Assembly: GCA_009838845.1 (NCBI GenBank)
Contig: VXRD01000105.1
Span: forward strand, 1-59,415
Source of the DNA: Gemmatimonadota bacterium
Lineage (GTDB): Bacteria > Latescibacterota > UBA2968
Length of the DNA stretch: 59,415 bases
Direction: 5' to 3'
The position numbers and the translations under genes are program-made. Below are positions 33,347 through 42,152 of this stretch, piece after piece (position 1 is the first letter of the stretch; the number at the start of each line of letters is the position of its first letter). The notes beneath the pieces are model-generated. The model did no database searches and had not been told where the DNA came from. It worked only from the letters and a program-made list of their open reading frames with translations.

Positions 33347-35749
33347 TCAATTCACACTGAACACCTCAGCCATTGGCTTGCGGGGGCGTTTCATGAGGGC
33401 GGTTTCCAGTACCTGATCCATGTGCGATGCAAATACCAGTCTTATGTCTTTGCGCGCTGTGTCGGGTATTTCGCGTGCGTCTTTGCGGTTGTCTTCGGGT
33501 AGGATTACGGTTTTTACACCTGCGCGGTGTGCTGATAGGACTTTATCGCGTACGCCGCCGATGGGCAGTACTTTGCCGCGCAGTGTAATTTCGCCTGTCA
33601 TTGCCACGTCTTTGCGGATGGGCCGATTGGTAAATACCGATGCGAGGACTGTGGCCATGGTAATGCCTGCCGAGGGGCCGTCTTTGGGTACGGCACCTGC
33701 GGGTACGTGTACGTGTACGTCTTTGTTTTCGTTAAACTGCGCGTTTAGCTCCAGTTCATGCCAGCGCGACCGCACATAGGTCATGGCTGCATGCGCGGAT
33801 TCCTTCATTACGTCGCCGACCTGTCCGGTCAGATTTAACTCGCCTTTACCGGGTATGACGGTTGCTTCGACAAAGAGGACATCACCACCGGTAGATGTTA
33901 CGGCGAGGCCAGCGGCGACGCCCACCTCGTGATCTTCTTCGGCTACTTCGTGGCGGAATTTTTGCGATCCCAGATATTCGGCGATGTTTTTTTGATGGAT
34001 GTGTACGCGCCGCTTGCGGCCCTGGGCAAATTTGCGGGCTACTTTGCGCGCTACGGTTGCGATTTCGCGCTCCAGATTTCGCACCCCGGCCTCGCGGGTG
34101 TAGTGCTGGATGACTTCTTGCAGGGCCGCTTTGTCGAAGGATGCTTTTTGGGGGGTCAATCCGTGTTCTGAGATCTGGCGTTTGACCAGGTATCGTCGCG
34201 CGATTTCCATTTTTTCGGTTTCGGTATATCCCGAGACTTCCAGTACTTCCATCCGGTCCATGAGTGCGGGTGGGATTGTGTGGAGTGAGTTGGCAGTGGC
34301 GAGGAATAAGACTTCTGAGAGGTCAAAGGCGACGTCAAGGTAGTGATCCACAAAGGTGTTGTTTTGCGCTGGGTCCAGGACCTCCAGCAGTGCTGCGGAG
34401 GGGTCGCCGCGAAAATCCGCGCCGAGTTTGTCGATTTCATCCAGCATAAATACGGGATTTTTTGTGCCTGCGCGTCGCAGTCCCTGGATGATGCGTCCGG
34501 GCAGTGCGCCGATGTAGGTGCGGCGATGTCCCCGAATTTCCGATTCGTCGCGGATGCCGCCCAATGACATTCTGACAAATTTGCGGTTGAGTGCGCGCGC
34601 CACGGATTTGCCCAGTGATGTTTTTCCCGTGCCCGGGGGGCCGACCAGTAACAAGATAGGCCCTCGCATGTCGTCTTTCAATTGGCGCACGGACAGGTAC
34701 TCCAGGATGCGTTCTTTGGGTTTTTCCAATCCATAGTGGTCTGCGTTTAAGACGCGCTCGGCTTTTTTGATGTCTAATTGATCGCTTGTCTTTTTGTTCC
34801 AGGGGAGTTCGACGAGCCAGTCCAGATAGGTGCGCGATACGGTGTATTCGGCAGAGGCTTCGGGCATGCGCGCCATGCGTTTTAGCTCGCGTTCGGCTTC
34901 TGTTTTTGCTTCTTCGGACATGCCAGCGGCTTCGATTTTTTCGCGCAGTTCTTCGATTTCGGCGCCGATGTCCTCTCCTTCGCCCAGTTCATCCTGGATT
35001 GCCCGCAGTTGCTGGCGTAAGAAATATTCTTTTTGGGCGTCTTCCATGGTTCCCGCGGCTTCTGAACTGATTTTTTCCCGCAGTTCCAGTATTTCAACTT
35101 CGCGATTTAGAAATTGATTGATGGCTTCCAATCGTCGGTACAGATTGCGCTCGGTTAGTATTTTTTGTTGGTCTTCAAATCCCACGTTGAGTTGTGAGGC
35201 GATGAAGTCTGCCTTGTGGGATATTTCTGAGAGGGCATCCAGGGCTTCCCCGACTTCTCTGGGTACATTCGGGGCGAGTGCTACGGCTTTTTTGAACTGG
35301 CCGAATATATTGCGCGCGAGAGCTTCCAATTCTGTGTTGTGTTCTATGTCTGATGCTATTTTCTCAACTTGCGCTATGGGATGAGGTTGCGATTGCAATA
35401 CATCTATGAGTGATAGTCGCGCCATGCCCTGTACGAGCACTTGCATGCGGCCGTCGGGCATTTCCGCGGATCGCGCGATGTAGATTGCCGTGCCTACGGG
35501 ATATAGAGACTCCCGGCGGATATCTTCTTCGGCGTCGCTTTCTTCCAGTTCTCCAAATATGGCGAGTACCTTGTGCCCGGCGTCTATTGCCGCTTGCGCG
35601 GCTTTTACCGCGCGTTCGTCTTCCAATAATAAGGGGGCAGCCATCAGGGGATAAATCACCACTTCTGATGTCACCAGCATGGGTAATTCAGATGGGATGC
35701 TATACGCTTCGATTGCGTTTACGCTTGTGAGAGGGTTGTCGTTTGGCAT
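33347..35749 (-). CDS. lon: ATP-dependent protease Lon
   Basis: An 800-residue Lon protease of bacterial type. The N-terminal substrate-binding domain (LPMLVTSEVVIYPLMAAPL) is followed by a long coiled region, the AAA+ module with GPPGTGKTSLGKSVA and FMLDEIDKLG, and the protease domain with PKDGPSAGITMA (catalytic Ser) and GGVRDKVLSAHRAG (catalytic Lys). It degrades misfolded and regulatory proteins in the cytoplasm, including many antitoxins, which is relevant to the toxin-antitoxin genes on both sides. The ATG at 35749 follows AGGAG ten bases upstream and replaces the longer start at 35791. Confidence 0.95.
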   Translation of the reverse strand: MPNDNPLTSVNAIEAYSIPSELPMLVTSEVVIYPLMAAPLLLEDERAVKAAQAAIDAGHKVLAIFGELEESDAEEDIRRESLYPVGTAIYIARSAEMPDGRMQVLVQGMARLSLIDVLQSQPHPIAQVEKIASDIEHNTELEALARNIFGQFKKAVALAPNVPREVGEALDALSEISHKADFIASQLNVGFEDQQKILTERNLYRRLEAINQFLNREVEILELREKISSEAAGTMEDAQKEYFLRQQLRAIQDELGEGEDIGAEIEELREKIEAAGMSEEAKTEAERELKRMARMPEASAEYTVSRTYLDWLVELPWNKKTSDQLDIKKAERVLNADHYGLEKPKERILEYLSVRQLKDDMRGPILLLVGPPGTGKTSLGKSVARALNRKFVRMSLGGIRDESEIRGHRRTYIGALPGRIIQGLRRAGTKNPVFMLDEIDKLGADFRGDPSAALLEVLDPAQNNTFVDHYLDVAFDLSEVLFLATANSLHTIPPALMDRMEVLEVSGYTETEKMEIARRYLVKRQISEHGLTPQKASFDKAALQEVIQHYTREAGVRNLEREIATVARKVARKFAQGRKRRVHIHQKNIAEYLGSQKFRHEVAEEDHEVGVAAGLAVTSTGGDVLFVEATVIPGKGELNLTGQVGDVMKESAHAAMTYVRSRWHELELNAQFNENKDVHVHVPAGAVPKDGPSAGITMATVLASVFTNRPIRKDVAMTGEITLRGKVLPIGGVRDKVLSAHRAGVKTVILPEDNRKDAREIPDTARKDIRLVFASHMDQVLETALMKRPRKPMAEVFSVN

Positions 35750-36110
35750 GATTAGATGCTCCTTGGAATGATGGTATATTAACATTACCATTTTTTAAGC
35801 AATATCCGTGCCTGAAAATTTAAATTTAGCTAATTACTTTATTTACAAATAGATATCAATTTTTGTTCCAATATTTAATCCGAGGAGTGCCGATTTTGCT
35901 ACCCGATTTCAGTCATAATGGCAGGTGTTATGACCATTGAGGCATAATATCTCTTTTGTGGATGTGCGCGTGGTGCGCCGGTATCTTGGAAAAATACAAG
36001 AAAGCCCGTTGATCGGTAATGATCAACGGACTTTTAATGTTGTACTTGAAAATGCTTGGCTCTGTTTGACCTAGTTGGCGTTCACCTTCCTCCATCATGT
36101 ACGCCCGGGC
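35750..36110. other. AT-rich gap upstream of lon with hairpins
   Basis: No ORF of note. It contains two short inverted repeats: ATGGTA/TACCAT (35771-35791) just upstream of the lon start, possibly an operator, and GTCATAA/TTATGAC (35912-35934). A terminator lies at 36001-36035. No promoter with clear -35 and -10 boxes was found for lon. Confidence 0.45.
36001..36035 (-). terminator. Intrinsic terminator of the ParS-like operon
   Basis: Inverted repeat AAAGCCCGTTGATC / GATCAACGGACTTT with a six-base loop. On the minus strand it is followed by a T-rich stretch (CTTTCTTGTATTTTT), as expected for ending the leftward antitoxin operon before lon. Confidence 0.75.
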
Positions 36111-36262
36111 TTATGGCATTGTCAATGTGATGCCATAGTCGTTCAGAGCGTTCCAAAGATCGGCGTGTTGAGTCAATGGCCTGACTGCCAGCGTATCCAA
36201 TTTGTCGAACGCCCGATCAAAATAATATCGACATAGCTGGCCATCATCCAAAGTCACCCTGG
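36111..36262 (-). CDS. Doubtful small ORF after the ParS-like antitoxin
   Basis: An open frame overlapping the end of the antitoxin gene and continuing to 36111 (RYYFDRAFDKLDTLAVRPLTQHADLWNAL at its core, listed here only as a description of its character). It lies where a toxin would be expected, but its upstream part is out of frame with the antitoxin, its only start near the junction is a TTG, and no toxin motif is visible. It could be the tail of a lost toxin gene. Confidence 0.25.
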
Positions 36263-36687
36263 AGGTATCCTTTGGCGGCAGCCTTAACACGGGCGACTTC
36301 TCCTTTGTGAAGAAGGGCAAGCGGTTCCGCTCCATCAAGCGCGTCGTTTGGTGCTGTCAGCCAATACCACATTTCATAGGCATCATCGAATAGCTGGGTA
36401 ATACGATCAAGCCTTTTTATAGGTTGTCCGTGTTTGTCGAATTGTCCAGCGGGAAAGACATAATCGTGCCTGGCATTTTTCCATCCGACTATATGCCCTT
36501 TCTTCAGCCAGTCGTGAACAACCTGGTGGTGATTGAGGCCAGCGAGGACGACAATTTGCGTGGAAGTTAGCAGATCCTCCATCTCTTCCATCTCTTGGGT
36601 ATTTGCCTCGATCAATTCTTTCGCCTGTTTCTCATCAATTAGACATGGTTCGGTACCTTCAATGGTTTCTATATTTTGCGTATTCAT
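36244..36687 (-). CDS. ParS/MbcA-like antitoxin
   Basis: A 147-residue protein. The C-terminal part (residues about 95-147: LFDDAYEMWYWLTAPNDAL, then GAEPLALLHKGEVARV, ending GYLQGDFG) fits the DUF2384 toxin-binding pattern of a W-L-x-x-P-N, L-G-G-x-x-P-x-x-L and a terminal helix. The N-terminal half (TSTQIVVLAGLNHHQVVHDWLKKGHIVGW) is a DNA-binding-like segment. GGAGAA precedes the ATG. It is only distantly like the antitoxin at 3.2 kb. A RES or HipA-type toxin should follow, but none is present. It may act as an orphan or belong to the 129-residue protein upstream. Confidence 0.7.
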   Translation of the reverse strand: MNTQNIETIEGTEPCLIDEKQAKELIEANTQEMEEMEDLLTSTQIVVLAGLNHHQVVHDWLKKGHIVGWKNARHDYVFPAGQFDKHGQPIKRLDRITQLFDDAYEMWYWLTAPNDALDGAEPLALLHKGEVARVKAAAKGYLQGDFG

Positions 36688-36708
36688 TTTCGATTCTCCG
36701 ATGCTTGC

Positions 36709-37098
36709 TTATTCCACAACTTCCCAGCACATGGGAAATATAGCCCCTTTTGGATGTCTGTCAACATTTGACGCGTAGCATACGACCCGTAATCTGTTTA
36801 GCACGTCGTCAATCGGATGGGGGAGGTTGCTTTTAACTTTATTCGCATTGTTAGCTTCACTCTCGTCAGTCTGGATTGCCTCAATCATTTTGCGCTCGCG
36901 ATCCAATTCGAGCCTCAATTCTTCCTCAGTGGGAAATGGAGCATGTATTTCGAGGCGAATAGTTGCGTTGTTTGGAGGGATTCGCTCCGCAGTGCGGAGC
37001 GTTTTGAAAAGGTGCGGGTTGCTGTGATAGTCTCGTTCAATTTTGAAGTCACACATCGCACTGGTTTGAATCAGAAACAGCCTCTCTTTTGATGCCAT
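36709..37098 (-). CDS. Hypothetical protein upstream of ParS-like antitoxin
   Basis: A 129-residue protein ending 21 bases before the ParS-like gene. It is rich in charged residues with a central acidic helix (PTEEELRLELDRERKMIEAI) and no recognisable motif. Its place directly upstream of an antitoxin suggests a toxin or a second regulatory part, but nothing in the sequence proves that. An alternative start is the Met 15 residues in. Confidence 0.5.
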   Translation of the reverse strand: MASKERLFLIQTSAMCDFKIERDYHSNPHLFKTLRTAERIPPNNATIRLEIHAPFPTEEELRLELDRERKMIEAIQTDESEANNANKVKSNLPHPIDDVLNRLRVVCYASNVDRHPKGAIFPMCWEVVE

Positions 37099-37189
37099 GA
37101 TTTTTCAGCGATGGCGGATCAACTTTGCACATTATGTTGTGCCAGCCTGTCCTGCTATGGAGGATGCAATCAGCGGTTCTATCTCCCGC

Positions 37190-37516
37190 TCAATGGCGAC
37201 GTACCGTGTGCTCGGCGACATCGAGATCGTAGCGGGTCTGAAGATTGATCCAGAACTCAGGCGTCATGCCAAAGTAGTGACCAAGGCGTAGCGCGGTATT
37301 GATTGTAATTCCATTAATTCCACGCACGATAGCGTCTAAGTCCTTTTCCGAAACCTTGATCCCTTGAGCAAGGCGAGCCACACTGAGATTCATCGGAATA
37401 AGGAATTCATCGCGCAGGATCTCGCCAGGATGTACCGGAGACAGTAGCTGTCCGGTTGTGACTTCTGAGAAGTCAACCTTTCGCCGGTCCAGTTCTTCGC
37501 GTTTAATGGTCATCAT
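37190..37516 (-). CDS. higA: HigA-family antitoxin
   Basis: A 108-residue protein. SPVHPGEILRDEFLIPMNLS, then a helix-turn-helix (RLAQGIKVSEKDLDAIVRG), GITINTALRLGHYFGMTPEFWINLQ and the final YDLDVAE are the full HigA signature. The start codon pair ATGATG follows AGGAGG. HigA represses higBA and neutralises the ribosome-dependent mRNase HigB, normally encoded just upstream. Here only 53 bases separate it from an unrelated HEPN-like gene, so HigB is missing; it may now regulate the neighbouring genes. Confidence 0.9.
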   Translation of the reverse strand: MMTIKREELDRRKVDFSEVTTGQLLSPVHPGEILRDEFLIPMNLSVARLAQGIKVSEKDLDAIVRGINGITINTALRLGHYFGMTPEFWINLQTRYDLDVAEHTVRRH

Positions 37517-37569
37517 TTACCTCCTCAACAAGGCACTGAACGTACGCAACCGAACGGTCTGACCCGCGG

Positions 37570-38688
37570 TCATTTTTTCTGTCCAGTCGCCAGCAGCGAG
37601 TCCCAAGAGACCGACGTTTCCTTGCCGGTCACCCTCAATTTGTATGTTTCCCAGTACTCGGTATCGCCATTGTCCAGGTTAAATTTCGCCTCGAAGTTTA
37701 TGTCGACCTCGTAAGCCAACCCCGAGGTCTCGCCCTCGTCAATGATCACCCGGGCCACTTTGGCCAGCGCAAATGCTCTTTCGATGTTGGCCATCGCCTG
37801 CATTCCTTCCTCGCCCACATTCGTTTCGAAGTACCGCCAACGACCGAATGTGTGTCTTGCCCTCTTCAATTCGTCCTCAATCTCGGAGAAGTCCGCCTTC
37901 AATCTCGTTTTGCTGTCTTCCGGCAGGTCCTTGTACAGTTCCAGAAGGTCGTGAGTCTTTCTCGCTTCGTCCAGGCGCGTGATCAGGATCGCCTTCAGTG
38001 CCAGCTCGCAGGCGAACGCCGCAGTCATTCCCGCCGTCATGAGCAAACCCATTCTCTGCATCAGCACCTGCTCCGACAATTTTTGGGACTTACCCACGGT
38101 CTTTCCCGACACGCGCATTTCGGAAAGATCATCCGCCACATCGACGTCTGAAATGTGTGGCTTCTGGAAGTCATAATCCGATATTCGGACTAACGACATT
38201 TCACGGGGAAGGCTCTCTATCCCGGCCATAAACGCACTGGCCTGAAGATAAAGGTATCCGGCCTCTCCCTTTGGGAAATCATGCCGACTTAGCCTGTTTT
38301 TTTTGCGTCCTTCTGCCATCTTCGCAGCGACGCGCCTGTTGAAATATGCCTTATCGCGCTCCATGTCCGGCAGAACCTTGAGCACGAATTTCGCATCCTC
38401 GCGGTACTTCGCGGGCAGGCCCCGTCGCACCTTCGGCAGATTATCGACTATCTCTCGACGCATTCTTTCCATCTCGTGATTCGCCTCTTCGCCCTTGACG
38501 GATCTCCCGCATATCTGACATTCGATGCTGGTCCACCTGATGTTTCCGTCTAGCTGTCCGACCAGTCGTCCCCAGCAATTTGTGTATCTTCCTTTTATAG
38601 CAGCCGCGGCCGCCTCGCCTGCGGAGTGCTCGTCGAAGTCCACCCACCAATCTATTTTGACGGTTGCTTCGTTTGTTGTCTTTTTCAT
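37570..38688 (-). CDS. HEPN-like domain protein with CxxC site
   Basis: A 372-residue protein from the ATG at 38688 (GGAG upstream). C57-x-x-C60 and H45-less flanks suggest at most half a metal site. Residues about 210-300 look like a HEPN-type helical domain: CELALKAILITRLDEARKTH, then DLLELYKDLP, where a conserved H246-D-L-L-x-L-Y turn follows a helix, as in many abortive-infection and RNA-binding HEPN proteins. The canonical R-x4-6-H is only loosely met (R238 or R243 to H246), so RNase activity is uncertain. It is the third gene of a leftward block with two unknown proteins and is followed by HigA. Confidence 0.55.
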   Translation of the reverse strand: MKKTTNEATVKIDWWVDFDEHSAGEAAAAAIKGRYTNCWGRLVGQLDGNIRWTSIECQICGRSVKGEEANHEMERMRREIVDNLPKVRRGLPAKYREDAKFVLKVLPDMERDKAYFNRRVAAKMAEGRKKNRLSRHDFPKGEAGYLYLQASAFMAGIESLPREMSLVRISDYDFQKPHISDVDVADDLSEMRVSGKTVGKSQKLSEQVLMQRMGLLMTAGMTAAFACELALKAILITRLDEARKTHDLLELYKDLPEDSKTRLKADFSEIEDELKRARHTFGRWRYFETNVGEEGMQAMANIERAFALAKVARVIIDEGETSGLAYEVDINFEAKFNLDNGDTEYWETYKLRVTGKETSVSWDSLLATGQKK

Positions 38689-38743
38689 AACTTTCTCCAA
38701 ACCTTCGTTTATCCACTTTATGCGCGGCGTCTGTTTTTCGCGT

Positions 38744-38775
38744 CCATCTTGACGGCTCCTGCGCCGTCAAGATGG
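38744..38775. promoter_or_regulatory. Perfect 13-bp stem hairpin between two genes
   Basis: CCATCTTGACGGC (38744-38756) and GCCGTCAAGATGG (38763-38775) are exact reverse complements around a six-base loop. It lies between the stop of the 342-residue gene and the start of the HEPN-like gene, with no U-run, so it is better explained as an RNA stability or attenuation element or an operator than as an intrinsic terminator. Confidence 0.7.
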
Positions 38776-38777
38776 TG

Positions 38778-39806
38778 TTACCTTACCGCTCTTATCCTAT
38801 GCGATATCAATTGCGGTCGGTCTCCGAAGGAAAGAATAATTCCGCCATCATACGCAAGCCAATTTGGAGCCGAAGAGAAAACATCCTCTGATGATTTTGG
38901 CATCGTACAAATTATCGGTAGAGTTATCTCACCTACAGGATTTTTAATTTCCTTATTTTTCATTAATTTTTTATACAAATAAAGAGCTGTTTCTATGACG
39001 ATTATATGACAATATTTTATTCCACAGATTTTAATATTGTTCAAAATATGCAGCTCCGGATTATTTGCTGGCGTGCGATCCTGCTCATTTTCTGTCAGCA
39101 AGAGACGCGACACATTGGTAGAATGAGCACCTTCATACGTTACAACCGTTCTAATGACATCTTTCAAGGATATACCCCTGTTGTCGAACATAACCAACTG
39201 CTGTCCTAACCACTCATTGCAACTCAATGTATCATTTGAATGTGTGTCAAATAATTCTTCTGCTTTTACTTGCCATAACTTATCCCAGGTCGGATTTTCA
39301 GTCCAATCAGCGACTCCGGGCAACGGCCATTCAATGGAAATCTTGAGTTCAGACGGTGCGATACGCGTACTGTAAACCGCCTCCGGCTGCAAAGTATTGT
39401 CATCCAACTTCGTAAATTGAGCATCACCGCCATCCAATTTCCATATAATTTCCAGAGGAATTCTGTTTGGAGAAATTCTTCTGAGCCTCTCAAACCTCAG
39501 ATTTAAAGATTGAGCAATCTCATCATCGAGTAATCGCGTTTTTGGATCATCCCTATTTCCAAGGACCATTTTTCTGAGAAAAATGGAACAAGCACGAGCA
39601 AAAGCAGCACTTGTCTGCTGAAACTGATCTGGATTCTCTGACTGCGATAACTGTATCCCGATTCCGTCTATCGCGAGTTTGAGATCACACATTGCCTCAT
39701 GGATTCTCTCTCTCTTATCCTTGTAACGCCCAGCAACACTGCTTCTTCTTGTTTTTTCAAACTCGATGGGAGACTCGGAAACGCCCTCTCTTTTATTCTC
39801 AGTCAT
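38778..39806 (-). CDS. Hypothetical protein, middle gene of the HEPN block
   Basis: A 342-residue protein that I do not recognise. Start ATG at 39806 follows GGAG. The first 140 residues are helical and charged (ERIHEAMCDLKLAIDG, RACSIFLRKMVLG); the centre has a beta-rich segment (ELKISIEWPLPG) and the motif DVIRTVVTYEGAHS, which looks conserved in character. The C-terminal part ends in a strand-rich region (YDGGIILSFGD). No nuclease or ATPase motif is visible. It lies about 90 bases from the HEPN-like gene and 129 bases after the 614-residue gene's stop. Confidence 0.7.
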   Translation of the reverse strand: MTENKREGVSESPIEFEKTRRSSVAGRYKDKRERIHEAMCDLKLAIDGIGIQLSQSENPDQFQQTSAAFARACSIFLRKMVLGNRDDPKTRLLDDEIAQSLNLRFERLRRISPNRIPLEIIWKLDGGDAQFTKLDDNTLQPEAVYSTRIAPSELKISIEWPLPGVADWTENPTWDKLWQVKAEELFDTHSNDTLSCNEWLGQQLVMFDNRGISLKDVIRTVVTYEGAHSTNVSRLLLTENEQDRTPANNPELHILNNIKICGIKYCHIIVIETALYLYKKLMKNKEIKNPVGEITLPIICTMPKSSEDVFSSAPNWLAYDGGIILSFGDRPQLISHRIRAVR

Positions 39807-39935
39807 GTCTTTTGGCTCCTTTCAGTCTTTCGACCTCAATCACTGGTCACTTCCACAATACCTATCCTCTTGACGGCCAAAATCCTCAGACCACTACAGA
39901 CCGCGCATTGGTTGTCGTCGATGGAAAACACTGTG

Positions 39936-41738
39936 TCAGCTTGTCTTGCCGGGCCATCCGAACGTCTCGAAGTTTTTGACTTCATCGCCCATTGGGAAAA
40001 ATTTCGTCCCCCACTCCATCCCCCCATAACCTGAGTTTTCCTTGTGCGGGAGTTGAAGACAGTAGGCGTATGCCCCGCTTGGCGCGATAACGATCCGTCC
40101 TGTGGCCTTCAATTCTTCCGAATTCTTGATGCGAATGACGACGAATTTTTCTCGCTCTATCCACACGCTCTCCACGATATCACCCAGCCGTGTGTAGATG
40201 TTGCGGATACACTGCATTGCATGCCAGCACGCGCTTGTCGCATCCTGCCGATTTTCCATCCTCACCTGGGTAATTTTCATCGACAAGATTTCGACTGATC
40301 CATAGGCTCTTACGATCTCCTCCGAGCTACACGTTGATTCCTGCCAAGTCGTCTCTGCTGGGCCTATGGGAAAGGCCGGATCGTTAAGCATTTCTTCAAA
40401 CGGCTTGTAGGCACGGCCTGCCCCGCTGAGTATTACAATGGATCTATCGTTGTCTTCTTGGCGTCCGCCATTCCATCCACGTTCTTCCTTAGCAAGCTCT
40501 TGCACGGCTTCTTCGTCGCGGTGTTCCGGATCCTGTTCTCGAGAATTCTGTACAAACTCCGCCGCCGACTTTTCTTCTATTCCATCATCATCTCGATTCG
40601 TGCGAAGCTTCTTCTGTGAATCCCCATCTGCTGGCTCGTGGTCCTGCGTAACGGTCCTTTCCTTGGCTTGTTCCCACTCTTCGATGTCTGAAGACACCAC
40701 CTGCCCGTCTGGAGTTCTTGTCTCCCAGCGTCTCTCCTTCCGTTCTGTGAGCCGTTCTGTCACCGTGGTCCGCTTAGAAATCGGCACTCTGGTCTCATTA
40801 ATCCGTGGCGATGGCTTACTCTGGTCTTCTCCGACTATTTCCGCCGACGAGGGTGCAGGACGCACCAGGCCCCCTTCCATCCGTCTCAATGCGTCTCTCA
40901 TCATACCCGAAATTCGCAGACTGATGGTTTCCTCATCAGCTCCTTTGTTTAGAACCACGAACCGATATTCTCGTTGCGCCGCGTATTCCGTACTCTTAGT
41001 GAAGATAGAAGCAACCAATCTCGTCCATTCATCGCAGTCGCGTGTGAGTTCGTCGTATAACCGGTCTGTGTAGATGACCGGTCCATGCATAACCAATTGG
41101 GTCCTGTGTTTCGTCCGCGCATTCTCTACGCCGTTGATCGTGCTCTTTTTCCACTCGTCTTTTCCTTGCGGACCGATCTGTTCCGTTACCATGCGCCCCA
41201 ACGCCTGCGCGAACTTCGCTGGTTGCCCGATTTCCGATACATGATCGTATTCCTCGTCCAGCGTGGCTTTCCAAGCCTCCCATTCTTTATCTTTCGGTAC
41301 TATTGACGTACAAAAGATCCACCACTCTTTGGCATATTCGAGGCTCTTGTTTTTAGTATTCCTGCTGCTGTGGGTCTCCTTGTGTACCCCGCGCATCCGC
41401 GCGTTCAAGATCTCGCGGGCTTCATTCAAATCCGTGATCGCGCGTTGTCTCGTTGCTTGGGCTGCTGTCTCCGCTATCACCGTCACGGACTCTTCTTTCG
41501 CCAACCCTTCTTGTACGTCCCGGATCAATTTCTCGCCGTACTCTCGAAACCTTGCTGGCTTAGAGATAAGTATGGTTTCCCCATCCTCGAGCGCATGTTC
41601 CCGCTTGCATCCCTTGACCAGTGCCGGGATGGGAGTTCTGCTGCCTTCTTCCCGCAGATCAATGTACATCGTCGTTATCAGGTTTCCCGCGTCATCCAAT
41701 ACAAATCCTTCATGAATACAGACTATTTCACTATTCAT
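39936..41738 (-). CDS. Hypothetical protein, first gene of the HEPN block
   Basis: A 600-residue protein from the ATG at 41738 (AGGAG upstream). Residues about 1-290 seem folded: an N-terminal beta part, a coiled helix (QATRQRAITDLNEAREILNA), and AAQREYRFVVLNKGADEE near 265-285, which resembles the E-x-R-(F/L) core of DUF2971-like proteins. Residues about 300-440 are charged and low in complexity (likely disordered). The last 150 residues are again ordered. A strong promoter and a terminator-like hairpin lie upstream. No family is assigned. Together with the next two genes it could be a three-part accessory system. Confidence 0.7.
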   Translation of the reverse strand: MNSEIVCIHEGFVLDDAGNLITTMYIDLREEGSRTPIPALVKGCKREHALEDGETILISKPARFREYGEKLIRDVQEGLAKEESVTVIAETAAQATRQRAITDLNEAREILNARMRGVHKETHSSRNTKNKSLEYAKEWWIFCTSIVPKDKEWEAWKATLDEEYDHVSEIGQPAKFAQALGRMVTEQIGPQGKDEWKKSTINGVENARTKHRTQLVMHGPVIYTDRLYDELTRDCDEWTRLVASIFTKSTEYAAQREYRFVVLNKGADEETISLRISGMMRDALRRMEGGLVRPAPSSAEIVGEDQSKPSPRINETRVPISKRTTVTERLTERKERRWETRTPDGQVVSSDIEEWEQAKERTVTQDHEPADGDSQKKLRTNRDDDGIEEKSAAEFVQNSREQDPEHRDEEAVQELAKEERGWNGGRQEDNDRSIVILSGAGRAYKPFEEMLNDPAFPIGPAETTWQESTCSSEEIVRAYGSVEILSMKITQVRMENRQDATSACWHAMQCIRNIYTRLGDIVESVWIEREKFVVIRIKNSEELKATGRIVIAPSGAYAYCLQLPHKENSGYGGMEWGTKFFPMGDEVKNFETFGWPGKTS

Positions 41739-41802
41739 TTCTGTTGCGTCTCCTGTCGTTTTTGTGGGATGGTACTGCAATTGCCAGCCATCCCTGTATA
41801 AA

Positions 41803-41908
41803 CAAAAAAAGCCCCAACGGATTTCACCAAACTCTCTTGAAGAAAATTTGTCCGCCGGGGCTTTTAATAGTCACAAAAATCTTCAAGATATTTTATACGT
41901 TTGGTGAC
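41803..41908 (-). ncRNA. Candidate small RNA or attenuated leader
   Basis: The promoter at 41943-41915 would start transcription near 41908, and the terminator at 41869-41806 would end it after about 105 nucleotides. The product would be an unstructured 5' part of about 35 bases followed by one long hairpin. Alternatively this is a leader that regulates read-through into the 600-residue gene. Inferred from promoter and terminator only. Confidence 0.35.
41806..41869 (-). terminator. Terminator-like hairpin in the leader of the 600-aa gene
   Basis: Imperfect stem with arms AAAAGCCCC and GGGGCTTTT, extended by GGCGGACAAATTT pairing with AAATCCGTT. On the minus strand it ends GGGGCTTTTTTTG, a proper intrinsic terminator. 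It lies between a strong leftward promoter (41915-41943) and the gene start (41738). It can also terminate the relic operon upstream. Confidence 0.75.
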
Positions 41909-41914
41909 AAAAAT

Positions 41915-41943
41915 ATCATATCCAATTCAGTGTGTTTTGTCAA
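41915..41943 (-). promoter_or_regulatory. Sigma-70-type promoter, near-consensus
   Basis: On the minus strand TTGACA (41943-41938), 17-base spacer, TATGAT (41920-41915). The -35 is perfect and the -10 differs at one base. It drives the small-RNA candidate and possibly the three-gene block to its left. Confidence 0.7.
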
Positions 41944-42152
41944 TGGACTATCCCTATTAGAAAAGACTTATCCGGAACAGAATCGGCTTGGATGTGGCTA
42001 TTGAAGCCCTTCGAGACTGCATTCGAGAAGCCGCGCTGGATGACCTCTGGTATTTCGCACAATGCTGTCGGATGACCAATGTAATGCGGCCCTATCAGAC
42101 CGCCCTTCCTCAGATTGATCATGCAACTCGTATCGCTAACCACTATCCGCAT
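41940..42152 (-). pseudogene. Broken PIN-domain toxin
   Basis: From the ATG at 42152 it reads MRIVVSDTSCMINLRKGGLI, the first strand and catalytic Asp-Thr-Ser of a PIN-type toxin, overlapping the end of the ImmA-like frame by 17 bases. The next 50 codons (PHYIGHPTALCEIPEVIQ onward) show no PIN motif, and the frame stops after 70 residues, about half the usual length. It is the toxin part of a dead module. Confidence 0.65.
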
